The notes below the pieces were generated by a model. That model searched no databases. It saw only the letters and a list, made by a program, of their open reading frames with translations, and was not told the origin of the DNA. Positions 1 to 7,504 of a stretch of DNA of 48,541 nt are shown in pieces; position 1 is the stretch's first letter, and each line of letters begins with the position of its first letter. Source of the stretch: Bacteroidales bacterium (GTDB lineage Bacteria > Bacteroidota > Bacteroidia > Bacteroidales > UBA932); the NCBI GenBank assembly GCA_015060395.1, contig SUYP01000022.1, forward strand, positions 1 to 48,541, given 5' to 3'. Made by a program: the position numbers and the translations under genes.

Positions 1-196
1 CCTTGAGAGCCTTGCTGGCGTGCTTTTCTGAAATTTCGTCATAGGCAAGCTGTACAGCGGCATAACCATCTTTCTCTACTGTACGAATCTGCGTAACAAC
101 ACACGGACCAGCCTCAATAACGGTGCACGGTATGTTTCTACCGTCGGCACCGAAAACGGAAGTCATTCCGATTTTCTTTCCAATTAATCCAGGCAT
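1..196 (-). CDS. rplC: 50S ribosomal protein L3, N-terminal part (runs off window)
   Basis: The minus strand from 196 encodes 65 residues starting [20 protein letters not shown], the classic N-terminus of ribosomal protein L3 (GLIGKKxGMT motif), which binds 23S rRNA early in large-subunit assembly. The rest lies beyond the window start. The ATG at 196 is preceded by an AT-rich stretch without a Shine-Dalgarno sequence, as is common in Bacteroidota. The gene upstream on the same strand is a phosphatase, not rpsJ (S10), which usually precedes rplC in the S10 operon, so this operon seems to begin at rplC. Family identity is very secure; the operon content to the left is inferred. Confidence 0.95.
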   Translation of the reverse strand, partial: MPGLIGKKIGMTSVFGADGRNIPCTVIEAGPCVVTQIRTVEKDGYAAVQLAYDEISEKHASKALK

Positions 197-233
197 TGGT
201 TTGTTTAATTAATTGATTATAAATACTTTATGT

Positions 234-254
234 CCCGCTTCACATTTTTGCGGG
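234..254 (-). promoter_or_regulatory. Leader hairpin of the rplC operon
   Basis: CCCGC (234-238) pairs with GCGGG (250-254) around an 11-nt loop. It lies between the promoter at 258-287 and the rplC start at 196, so it would fold in the 5' untranslated leader. Ribosomal protein operons often carry such leader structures for autoregulation. That role is inferred; only the short inverted repeat is seen. Confidence 0.4.
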
Positions 255-257
255 CTG

Positions 258-287
258 CAAATATACGAATAATATCTTTATTTTCAA
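258..287 (-). promoter_or_regulatory. Bacteroidota-type promoter of rplC
   Basis: On the minus strand a TTG (285-287) is followed after 19 nt by TATATTTG (258-265). This matches the primary sigma factor consensus of Bacteroidota (TTTG at -33, TAnnTTTG at -7). It leaves a leader of roughly 55 nt before the rplC ATG. Confidence 0.7.
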
Positions 288-319
288 CATTTTACGCGAA
301 AAATTTGTTGATAACTTTT

Positions 320-1495
320 TTATTCGCCAGAACCTCCCGCGTATGACGAAGTCTCCTCACCGTCCTGATTGTATGTCCGTATCACATAACCCTTTGCATC
401 GGCCTCGAACTCCAGGCGGTCGGTATCATCGTTGGCAAGGATCGGGAATGCATTGCCGCACTCGCCGGCTTCGACATATATATGCTTGTGATGATGGCCG
501 CTGAGCATTATGTCTATCCCCGCCTCATTGAGCACAGGCAGGAAGTGAGCGGAGACCCATTTCTGGCCGTACCAGCTGCCGGCTTTCATAATCGCCGGTA
601 TATGCATAACGGCCAGCTTGACCGGGGCCTCGGTGAAGAGAGAATCCTTCACCGCCAGTTTCAGCCATCCGAGCTGCTGCGTGCGGTAGCTGTCAAAATC
701 AGCTGTTCCGGAATATTCGGCATTGCCGTCAGGCTTGTCTTCTCCGGCATCAAGCACCAGGACAGCCACAGGGCCCTGGCGGAAGAGATGGTAAGGCTCG
801 CCTGTCGGAGTCGGGGCATATCTGCGCATCAGATGGAATTCCCTGCCTCTGGTCTCGTGATTGCCTCTCACCCAGACAGAAGGGACATCCGAAACAAGCT
901 CCGGAACAGTTCCGAACACGTGACTGAGTGTCGAATCCATATTGCCGATATACGACACCATATCTCCGTTCAAAAGAAGGAAATCGATGCTGTCTGCGAC
1001 TATATCCTTTGTCAGGGCACGGTAGCGGTCGTCTTTGCCGTGTATGTCATTGAGCATCACGAACCTGCATCCTGAGGCATTGCGGTCGTACGTCCTTATC
1101 ACACCGCCGCCCTTGATCCCGCTCCTGCGCGCCGGACCGTAATGGGTGGCGTATGCGTTTCCGTCATCTTTGACGACCTTGCCATAGATGCGGTATCGGT
1201 ATCCTTTGCCTGGTTCGAGACCTGAGACCTTGATGATATGGTCAGTTCCTGCGACACGCCTTCCTGAAACCGTCTGATAGAATCTCGGACGCGCGCAGCT
1301 CTCGAAGGCGGTGCCATCGTCCGGTGCCACCTCCACCCACGCAAAGACCTTTTCTGAGGAAGTCCACAGCACGGTGAATTCCGTTTCATTCACATTCTGC
1401 ACCCACGGGCCGCATTTGATGTCCGGTTTTCGTGCCGCTCCGGCATCCGCCATCACCCACACCAGGGCAAGGGCAACTGCTATGATCTTTTTCAT
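320..1495 (-). CDS. Secreted purple-acid-phosphatase-like metallophosphoesterase
   Basis: This 391-residue protein has an N-terminal signal peptide (MKKIIAVALALVWVMADAGA). A fibronectin-like domain of the purple acid phosphatase type follows (about 25-125), then a calcineurin-like metallophosphoesterase domain. The metal ligands are all visible: D150-x-H152, GD at 177-178, GNHE at 211-214, H298 and GHHH at 333-336. It should hydrolyse phosphate esters in the periplasm or outside the cell; the substrate cannot be told from sequence. The ATG at 1495 is chosen because the signal peptide starts there, while the longer open frame upstream crosses the divergent cdaA promoter region. It stands alone between rplC and cdaA. 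Confidence 0.85.
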   Translation of the reverse strand: MKKIIAVALALVWVMADAGAARKPDIKCGPWVQNVNETEFTVLWTSSEKVFAWVEVAPDDGTAFESCARPRFYQTVSGRRVAGTDHIIKVSGLEPGKGYRYRIYGKVVKDDGNAYATHYGPARRSGIKGGGVIRTYDRNASGCRFVMLNDIHGKDDRYRALTKDIVADSIDFLLLNGDMVSYIGNMDSTLSHVFGTVPELVSDVPSVWVRGNHETRGREFHLMRRYAPTPTGEPYHLFRQGPVAVLVLDAGEDKPDGNAEYSGTADFDSYRTQQLGWLKLAVKDSLFTEAPVKLAVMHIPAIMKAGSWYGQKWVSAHFLPVLNEAGIDIMLSGHHHKHIYVEAGECGNAFPILANDDTDRLEFEADAKGYVIRTYNQDGEETSSYAGGSGE

Positions 1496-1517
1496 CTTCT
1501 GATAGTTTAAAGCAATA

Positions 1518-1525
1518 CAAATATA
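1518..1525 (-). promoter_or_regulatory. Likely -7 element for the metallophosphatase gene
   Basis: TATATTTG on the minus strand lies 23 nt upstream of the ATG at 1495. A TTTG further upstream (1550-1553) is at 24-nt spacing, longer than the usual 19-21, so only the -7 box is convincing. Confidence 0.45.
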
Positions 1526-1566
1526 AGATATTTTAAAAGAACGGAGCGACAAACGCAAATTATGAG

Positions 1567-1574
1567 TATCTTTG
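1567..1574 (+). promoter_or_regulatory. Possible -7 element for the cdaA-mutS2 run
   Basis: TATCTTTG on the plus strand lies 21 nt upstream of the cdaA ATG and fits TAnnTTTG. No clear -33 TTTG is present, so the call is tentative. It is back to back with the phosphatase promoter. Confidence 0.4.
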
Positions 1575-1595
1575 CGCGGATATATATAAAGGTAT

Positions 1596-2405
1596 ATGAT
1601 ACTGGCGATTTTCGGTTTTCTCCAGCTTTCGCTGGCCGACATACTTGACATACTGCTCCTTGCCCTTCTGATCTATATCATATTCCGCTGGATCAGAGGC
1701 ACTTCCGCTATGAGCATATTCGTCGCCATCCTGTCTCTGTATGTCATCAGGGTCATTGTCTCCGCATTCAATATGAGGCTTATGACCAACATTATGGAGA
1801 CTGTGCTGGACGTGGGACTCATCGCGCTCATAGTGATATTCCAGCCTGAGATCAGAAAGTTTCTGATGAGGCTCGGAAGCCGGTATATGAACAGCAGGCA
1901 GGGTAAGGTGATCCTTGACAAGATATTCGGCAAGGACCGCAAGACCACCAACATCAGCGGCAGCGAGGCTGTGAACGACCTTACGGAGGCCTGCCGCAGA
2001 ATGTCGGAGGACAAGACCGGAGCCCTCATCGTCATCGCCCATCACGCATCTCTCGAAGAAATCATAAGCACCGGTGACAGCATCGACGCAGCCATCCACC
2101 GCCGTCTTATTATGAACCTCTTCTTCAAGAATTCTCCTCTTCACGACGGAGCGCTCGTGATTTCAGGAGGAAGGATCGTGGCTGCAAGATGCACCTTGCC
2201 TATCACGGAAAGGACCAACATCCCTGCAAGCTACGGAATGAGGCACAAGGCTGCGATAGGAATCACAGAAGAGACCGATGCCGATGCTATCGTGGTGTCG
2301 GAAGAGACCGGTAACATATCCTTTGTCAAGGGAGGCGTTGTGACGCCTATCCGGAACATCAACGAACTGAAGCTTCTCCTGAACACGGCATTAGGAGAAG
2401 AGTAG
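1596..2405 (+). CDS. cdaA: Diadenylate cyclase CdaA (c-di-AMP synthase)
   Basis: This 269-residue membrane protein condenses two ATP into cyclic di-AMP. Three hydrophobic helices (about 12-30, 36-56, 66-82) are followed by a DisA_N cyclase domain. The two signature motifs are present: DGA at 184-186 (in SPLHDGALVI) and RHKAA at 216-220, a mild variant of the usual RHRAA, followed by GITEETDA. The length is typical of the CdaA class. In many relatives the gene neighbours folP; here mutS2 follows after 48 nt on the same strand and is probably cotranscribed. c-di-AMP usually controls potassium and osmotic balance, but no partner is visible here. Confidence 0.93.
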   Translation: MILAIFGFLQLSLADILDILLLALLIYIIFRWIRGTSAMSIFVAILSLYVIRVIVSAFNMRLMTNIMETVLDVGLIALIVIFQPEIRKFLMRLGSRYMNSRQGKVILDKIFGKDRKTTNISGSEAVNDLTEACRRMSEDKTGALIVIAHHASLEEIISTGDSIDAAIHRRLIMNLFFKNSPLHDGALVISGGRIVAARCTLPITERTNIPASYGMRHKAAIGITEETDADAIVVSEETGNISFVKGGVVTPIRNINELKLLLNTALGEE

Positions 2406-2453
2406 CCCCAATGAGCCCGTGAGGGACAGTGGCGGTATATAGGAGAGAAAGAT

Positions 2454-5003
2454 TTGGAAGAAAGAAAGAAAACAATCGACACAAGGCTTGAGCAGAAGAT
2501 CGGATTTGACAGGATAAGGAAGATCATATCCGACAGGTGCTCTACGTCATACGCTGCGGAAAGGACTGCCACGGAGACCTTTTCCACCAACCCTTCACAT
2601 ATCAGAAAGAGACTGCTTCTGACGGATGAGATGCGCCTCATAATGATGTTCGAGGACAGCTTCCCTTCCGGAGGCTTCATCGACTGCATCGACTTCCTCA
2701 AGCCGCTGGAAAGGACTTCGGCTGCGATCGACATTCTGTCCCTGAGAAAGCTAAAGACTATGCTGGAGACCCTCCGGAAGGTGACATCGTTCTTCGAGAG
2801 CATCAAGGACGGGGTATATCCCAACCTGAAGAGGATGAGTTCCCGTGTCCTCAACTTTCCGGAGATACAGAGAAGGATCGAGCTTATCCTTGACCGCTAC
2901 GGCGATGTGAAGGACACCGCTTCCGAGCAGCTGTATGAAATCAGGAAGTCACTCAGGGAAAAGGAGGGCGCTATCTCGCGCCGTATGAGTGCCATTCTCA
3001 AGAGGGCTCAGGAGGAAGGTATCGTTGACAGCGACGCCGGAGTCTCCATACGTGACGGAAAGATGCTCATTCCTGTGAGCGCGGCCAACAAGAAGAGGAT
3101 TCCCGGTTTCATATATGACGAATCCGCAACAGGAAAGACAGCCTTCATCGAGCCTGCGGAAGTCGTGGAGCTCGACAACCAGATAAAGGAACTGAAATTC
3201 GCAGAGCAGAGGGAAATCCTGCGCATATTGCTGGAATTCACCGACTTCCTGCGTCCGTATATCCCGGATCTTCTCAGCGCTGCGAAATATCTTGGAGAAA
3301 TAGACTTCATTATGGCCAAGGCGCAGATCGCCCTTGACTTCATTGCCGGTATGCCGGTCATTTCAGAAGACGGCCAGATGCACCTCAGAAAGGCAAGGCA
3401 TCCTCTTCTGGAAAGGACTCTGAGAAAGGAAAAGAAGGAGATCGTGCCGCTCACCGCGACACTTACTCCGGAAAAGCATATATTGCTGATCTCCGGCCCG
3501 AATGCCGGAGGAAAATCCGTATGCCTCAAGACCGTGGGTCTTCTGCAGTATATGTTCCAGTGGGGTATGCTGATCCCGACCTCGGAGACTTCCGAAATGC
3601 TCGTCTTCGACAGGATAATGGTGGATATCGGAGATGATCAGTCCATCGAGAACGACCTCAGTACCTACAGTTCCTTCCTCGGAAATATGAAGGATATGCT
3701 GGCAGCGGCAGATGACAAGACTCTCGTACTCATCGACGAGTTCGGATCGGGAACCGAGCCTGCTGCCGGAGGAGCTATCGCGGAGGCCATACTCAGCGAG
3801 TTCGACAAGAGAGGCACATACGGAGTCATCACGACCCATTACACCAACCTCAAGCTGTACGCCTCACCTGAAACAGGCGTGCTCAACGGAGCTATGATGT
3901 TCGATGTCAAGAATATAGCTCCGCTCTTCAAGCTGGAGATGGGCCTTCCGGGCAATTCATTCGCCTTCGAGCTGGCCCGCAAGATGGGAATGCCTGAGAA
4001 CATCATCAAGGATGCCGAAGCAAGGGCCGGAGAGGAGTTCGTAGGAATCGAGCGCAACCTCCGCAAGATCGCCCGCAACAGAAAGGCTCTGGACGAGAAG
4101 CTGGAGCGCATCAGGCATACTGACAAGACTCTCGAGAACATCACTGACAAATATCAGAAGGAACTCCAGCAGATCAAGCAGCTGAAGAAGGAGATCCTCG
4201 ACGAGGCTAAGAAAGAGGCTGAGGAAATCATAAAAGGAGCTAACAGGCAGGTGGAAAACACCATCAAGACCATCAAGGAGTCCCAGGCTGCGAAGGAAGA
4301 GACCCAGGAGGCCAGAAAGGAGCTTCAGGACTTTATGTCCATACTTGCGGCAAAGAAGGAGAAGGAACAGAAGGAGAAGGACGACTATATCGAACGTAAG
4401 ATAAAGCAGATAGACGCCCGCAGGGAAAGACAGAAGCAGAGAAAGGCGAAAAAGGCAGACGAGCAGGCCGCTCAGGAGCTTCTCGAGCAGCAGGCTGAAA
4501 GGGAAAGGATCCAGGCATTCAGGTCGGCACCGCTTAAACCTGGCGAGAAAGTCAGGGTGAAGGAGAACGGAATGGTCGGAGAAGTGGCGAAGGTATCATC
4601 GAAGGCCGTAGTCGTAGTAATCGGCAACATAAGCAGCAAGATGCCTCTGGACAAGGTGGAAAGGATCACTTCCAACGAGTTCAAGAGCGCGGTAAAAGAG
4701 ACTGCAAGACCGGTTTCCACCATAAAGTACGACTCGTCGATAAGCGAGAGGAAGCTCAATTTCAGCACTGAGATCGATGTAAGAGGCGAGAGGCTCAACG
4801 ATGCTGTGGAAAAGGTCACCAGATATGTTGACGATGCTGTTATGCTCGGAGTATCATCTGTGAGGATAATTCACGGAAAAGGCACAGGGGTGCTTCGTGA
4901 CGAGCTTCAGAAGCTGATAAGGACGATTCCGGGAGTGGCCGGGGTAAGAGACGAACATATACAGTTCGGTGGCACAGGAGTTACTATAGTAACTTTTGAA
5001 TAA
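2454..5003 (+). CDS. mutS2: MutS2 family ATPase with Smr domain
   Basis: This 849-residue protein has a MutS core with clamp helices and an ABC-type ATPase: Walker A GPNAGGKS near residue 348, the STYSSFLGNM signature, and Walker B LVLIDEFGSGTEP near 424. A long charged coiled coil follows (about 520-690), then a small beta region near 695 and a C-terminal Smr domain from about 769, with EIDVRG and HGKGTG motifs. MutS2 suppresses homologous recombination, and homologues also rescue collided ribosomes through the Smr domain; sequence cannot choose between these. The start is TTG at 2454, supported by AGGAG 9-13 nt upstream; no in-frame ATG fits better. The gene follows cdaA on the same strand. 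Confidence 0.94.
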   Translation: MEERKKTIDTRLEQKIGFDRIRKIISDRCSTSYAAERTATETFSTNPSHIRKRLLLTDEMRLIMMFEDSFPSGGFIDCIDFLKPLERTSAAIDILSLRKLKTMLETLRKVTSFFESIKDGVYPNLKRMSSRVLNFPEIQRRIELILDRYGDVKDTASEQLYEIRKSLREKEGAISRRMSAILKRAQEEGIVDSDAGVSIRDGKMLIPVSAANKKRIPGFIYDESATGKTAFIEPAEVVELDNQIKELKFAEQREILRILLEFTDFLRPYIPDLLSAAKYLGEIDFIMAKAQIALDFIAGMPVISEDGQMHLRKARHPLLERTLRKEKKEIVPLTATLTPEKHILLISGPNAGGKSVCLKTVGLLQYMFQWGMLIPTSETSEMLVFDRIMVDIGDDQSIENDLSTYSSFLGNMKDMLAAADDKTLVLIDEFGSGTEPAAGGAIAEAILSEFDKRGTYGVITTHYTNLKLYASPETGVLNGAMMFDVKNIAPLFKLEMGLPGNSFAFELARKMGMPENIIKDAEARAGEEFVGIERNLRKIARNRKALDEKLERIRHTDKTLENITDKYQKELQQIKQLKKEILDEAKKEAEEIIKGANRQVENTIKTIKESQAAKEETQEARKELQDFMSILAAKKEKEQKEKDDYIERKIKQIDARRERQKQRKAKKADEQAAQELLEQQAERERIQAFRSAPLKPGEKVRVKENGMVGEVAKVSSKAVVVVIGNISSKMPLDKVERITSNEFKSAVKETARPVSTIKYDSSISERKLNFSTEIDVRGERLNDAVEKVTRYVDDAVMLGVSSVRIIHGKGTGVLRDELQKLIRTIPGVAGVRDEHIQFGGTGVTIVTFE

Positions 5004-5024
5004 TGCCATCCTGAGCTCTTTTAA

Positions 5025-5051
5025 TGTCATCCTGAGCGAAGCGAAGGATCT
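5025..5051. repeat. Short dispersed intergenic repeat (copy A)
   Basis: After the mutS2 stop comes TGCCATCCTGAGC, then eight bases, then a longer unit beginning TGTCATCCTGAGCGAAGCGA and ending AAGGATCT. ATCCT and AGGAT can pair as a small stem. A related pair with the same layout occurs at 6964-7010. Confidence 0.6.
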
Positions 5052-5073
5052 ATGAATCGATAAATAACAAGAA

Positions 5074-5496
5074 ATGAAAAATAAGATATTTATAGTTGCT
5101 CTGATAGGGATCTGTACCTTTATGTACGGGTGCAGGAACGCAGAGGAGAAAAAGGCGATGGGCCCTGAGGATGTCGTGGAGGCATTCAGCAAAGCTTTGG
5201 CCTCCGGAGATTTCGAGAATGCCCGCTGCCTGTGCGACAGCATAGCTATGAAGGACTATATCGAAGGCTATGCCGAGGTCTGGAACAGGCTTCAGAAAGA
5301 GGACAGCAGCGCACTTGCAATAGCAGCTTCGCTCCTGTCAGAGGCAGAGATGAGCATCATCAGATCTGAGAAGACCGGAGATGGAAAGGACGTTTACTAT
5401 AGGATAGAAGCTGACGGAAACGTCAGGGAATTGAAAGCCACTGTGAAGAAAGAGGAGGGAGAATGGAAGGTAAAGATGATCACAGACGCTCTTTAG
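5074..5496 (+). CDS. Small lipoprotein, NTF2-like (DUF4878-type)
   Basis: This 140-residue protein begins with a lipoprotein signal ending in FMYGC (Cys20). A compact alpha+beta domain follows, with GPEDVVEAFSKALASGDFENA and a C-terminal strand pair ending EGEWKVKMI. This layout is typical of the DUF4878/NTF2-like lipoproteins of Bacteroidota, whose role is unknown. It lies 70 nt after mutS2, separated by a dispersed repeat. Its 3' end overlaps the next gene by 34 nt, so the two are translationally coupled. The domain is seen by pattern only; no function is claimed. Confidence 0.75.
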   Translation: MKNKIFIVALIGICTFMYGCRNAEEKKAMGPEDVVEAFSKALASGDFENARCLCDSIAMKDYIEGYAEVWNRLQKEDSSALAIAASLLSEAEMSIIRSEKTGDGKDVYYRIEADGNVRELKATVKKEEGEWKVKMITDAL

Positions 5497-5852
5497 GCAG
5501 AAAAGGGGAAGACATTGCCTGCGAGCTGCTCAGGAGTATGGGACATATAATTCTGGAAAGGAACTGGAGAAGCGGACATCTGGAGATTGACATAATTTCA
5601 CTCGACCCTTCTGGAATACATTTTGTGGAAGTAAAGGCCCGCAGGGACAGCATTCAGGCTCCGCCGCAGTACAATGTCGATAAAGCCAAGCAGACCCGCA
5701 TCGTAAAGGCTTCTCTTGGCTTCCTCAACACCAGAAAAGGCCTTCCTTTCGGAAACCTGGAGTGTCATTTTGACATAGTGGCAGTGACATTCGAGGGCGG
5801 AAGCTGCAGCACCGAATGGTTCCCGCAGGCATATATACCTATATATGTATAA
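5463..5852 (+). CDS. YraN family (UPF0102) nuclease-fold protein
   Basis: This 129-residue protein shows the UPF0102 pattern: GRKGEDIACELLRSMGHIILERNWR, then a restriction-endonuclease-like core with E-I-D-I-I and FVEVKARR (the E-x-K metal-site pattern), KAKQTRI, and a CHFDIVAV strand. The family is widespread and thought to act in DNA transactions, but its role is not settled. The start at 5463 sits inside the end of the upstream lipoprotein gene, behind a strong AGGAGGGAG ribosome binding site, so the 34-nt overlap is real. The manC gene follows 15 nt later. Confidence 0.88.
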   Translation: MEGKDDHRRSLGRKGEDIACELLRSMGHIILERNWRSGHLEIDIISLDPSGIHFVEVKARRDSIQAPPQYNVDKAKQTRIVKASLGFLNTRKGLPFGNLECHFDIVAVTFEGGSCSTEWFPQAYIPIYV

Positions 5853-5867
5853 GAAACATATCATATA

Positions 5868-6962
5868 ATGAACACACATAACCGATATTGCGTCATTATG
5901 GCCGGAGGCGCAGGAACAAGATTCTGGCCTATAAGCAGAACTGCAAGACCGAAGCAGTTCCTTGACGTAGCCGAGACCGGCAAGACATTCATACGGCAGA
6001 CATACGAAAGATGCCTCGGAATCGTTCCCGCTGAAAACATTCTGGTGGTGACCGCCGAAAAATACAGCGGACTCGTAAGGGAGCAGATTCCGGAACTTCC
6101 TGAAGCGAACCTCTTGCGTGAGCCATACAGCAGGAACACCGCCCCAGCCGTAGCATATTCCACCTACACCTTGCTCAAGAGAGATCCGGAAGCTCTGGTT
6201 GCTATTCTTCCGTCGGACAACATTATCGACAATGACGGAGTGTTTTCCGAAATCATCGACAAGGCCTTCAGATATGTCGATGAAAATGAAGTACTTATGA
6301 CTCTAGGCATCGTCCCGTCAAGACCTGACACAAACTATGGATATGTACAGGCATACGGAGGAAGAGAGGCATACAGATCGAACGAGCCTCTTCAGATAAA
6401 GACCTTCACCGAGAAGCCGGACAGAACCCTCGCAGAAGTATTCATCAGCACCGGAGAATTCCTCTGGAACGCAGGTATCTTCCTCTGGAAAGCACAGACC
6501 ATCTGCAAGGAAATGGAAAGACACACTCCGGAGATCACCACTCAGTTCATCGGATGGGAGGCCGCCATAGGATCGAAGATCGAAGATGAGTTCATCAGAA
6601 GGGCATATACCGGATGTCCGAACATATCCCTGGGTTACGCAGTTATGGAAAAGACCGACAGGGCCTGGATATATCCCGCAAATTTCGGATGGCAGGATAT
6701 CGGAACCTGGGAGTCCCTCTACAACTATATTCCGAGAGATGCATCCGGCAATGCCATCAGCGCAGAAAAGACCCTTATCGAGAATTCCAGAGGCAATCTC
6801 ATCGTCTCACCGGAAAAGAAGAAGCTCATTGCTATTAAGGGACTTGAAGACTATATGGTCATCGACACCGAGGATGCTCTTGTGATCTGTCCAAAGGATG
6901 ACAAGAAATTCAAGGACTTCATCTCCGGCATAGCAATGCCGGAATTCGAGAAATATCGTTAA
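5868..6962 (+). CDS. manC: Mannose-1-phosphate guanylyltransferase
   Basis: This 364-residue enzyme makes GDP-mannose from mannose-1-phosphate and GTP for glycan synthesis. The nucleotide-binding signature GGAGTRFWPISR appears at the N-terminus with PKQF, followed by LPSDNII, FTEKPD, W-N-A-G-I-F and FGWQDIGTW, all typical of the single-domain ManC family. No C-terminal isomerase domain is present. It follows the YraN gene by 15 nt and is probably cotranscribed. The mannan locus at the other end of the window would generate mannose-1-phosphate, its substrate, but the two are 24 kb apart and not obviously linked. Confidence 0.93.
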   Translation: MNTHNRYCVIMAGGAGTRFWPISRTARPKQFLDVAETGKTFIRQTYERCLGIVPAENILVVTAEKYSGLVREQIPELPEANLLREPYSRNTAPAVAYSTYTLLKRDPEALVAILPSDNIIDNDGVFSEIIDKAFRYVDENEVLMTLGIVPSRPDTNYGYVQAYGGREAYRSNEPLQIKTFTEKPDRTLAEVFISTGEFLWNAGIFLWKAQTICKEMERHTPEITTQFIGWEAAIGSKIEDEFIRRAYTGCPNISLGYAVMEKTDRAWIYPANFGWQDIGTWESLYNYIPRDASGNAISAEKTLIENSRGNLIVSPEKKKLIAIKGLEDYMVIDTEDALVICPKDDKKFKDFISGIAMPEFEKYR

Positions 6963-6963
6963 C

Positions 6964-7010
6964 CGCCATTCCGAACAAAAGCATTGTCATTCCGAACTTG
7001 TTGAGGAATC
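6964..7010. repeat. Short dispersed intergenic repeat (copy B)
   Basis: Directly after the manC stop come GCCATTCCGAAC, eight bases, and then TGTCATTCCGAACTTGTTGA followed by GGAATC (6985-7010). GATTCC and GGAATC can pair. The short-copy/long-copy layout is the same as at 5008-5051. Confidence 0.6.
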
Positions 7011-7033
7011 ATACCATTTAACAAAGAACATTT

Positions 7034-7483
7034 ATGGAACTTGAAAAGAAGATACAGGCCGATATGGTATCGGCAATGAAAGCGAAAGAGACCGTGCGTC
7101 TCGCATCACTCAGAGCCATCAAGGCTGCTATAATGCTCGCAAAGACTGCAGAAGGGGCGACAGGAGAAGTTGACGACCCAGCTATCGTCAAGATCATCCA
7201 GAAGCTCGTGAAGCAGCGTAAGGAAAGCGCACAGCAGTACAACGACGCAGGCCGTCCGGAACTTGCCGAGAACGAACTCGCCGAGGCAGCTGCAATGGAG
7301 GTATATCTCCCCAAGCAGCTTTCGGAAGCTGAAGTGGAAGAGCAGCTCAAGGCCATAATAGCCGAAGTCGGCGCCTCAAAGCCATCCGATATGGGAAAGG
7401 TTATGGGAGTCGCTACCAAGAAGCTTGCAGGCCTCGCGGAGGGCAGAATGATTTCCACCCTCGTAAAGAAGCTGCTTGCGTAA
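7034..7483 (+). CDS. GatB/YqeY domain protein
   Basis: This 149-residue helical protein matches the stand-alone YqeY family, which resembles the tail domain of the amidotransferase subunit GatB. Visible hallmarks are the N-terminal amphipathic helix MELEKKIQADMVSAMKAKE, R-L-A-S-L-R-A-I-K, the KQRKESAQQYNDAGRPELAE segment, YLPKQLSE and the closing MGKVMG...KKLAGLAEG. The exact role is unknown; tRNA-dependent amidation is only suggested by the fold. It follows manC after a repeat. Its stop codon abuts the stop of the convergent GH20 gene with no gap. Confidence 0.88.
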   Translation: MELEKKIQADMVSAMKAKETVRLASLRAIKAAIMLAKTAEGATGEVDDPAIVKIIQKLVKQRKESAQQYNDAGRPELAENELAEAAAMEVYLPKQLSEAEVEEQLKAIIAEVGASKPSDMGKVMGVATKKLAGLAEGRMISTLVKKLLA

Positions 7484-7504
7484 TTATCGCCTGTTGCGAT
7501 AATT
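7482..7504. terminator. Palindrome across two convergent stop codons
   Basis: AATTATCGC (7482-7490) pairs perfectly with GCGATAATT (7496-7504) around a CTGTT loop. The 9-bp stem covers the stop codons of both the YqeY gene (ending 7483) and the GH20 gene (ending 7484). The symmetrical position suggests a bidirectional terminator or end-protecting hairpin. There is no long T-run, so termination strength is uncertain. Confidence 0.5.

Noticed and set aside
482..1075. Long plus-strand open frame opposite the metallophosphatase
   Set aside because: It is antisense to a gene with all catalytic motifs, and its translation has no domain pattern or ribosome binding site.
1496..1651. Possible 52-residue N-terminal extension of the metallophosphatase
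   Set aside because: A signal peptide begins at the ATG at 1495, and the extension would cover divergent promoter elements.
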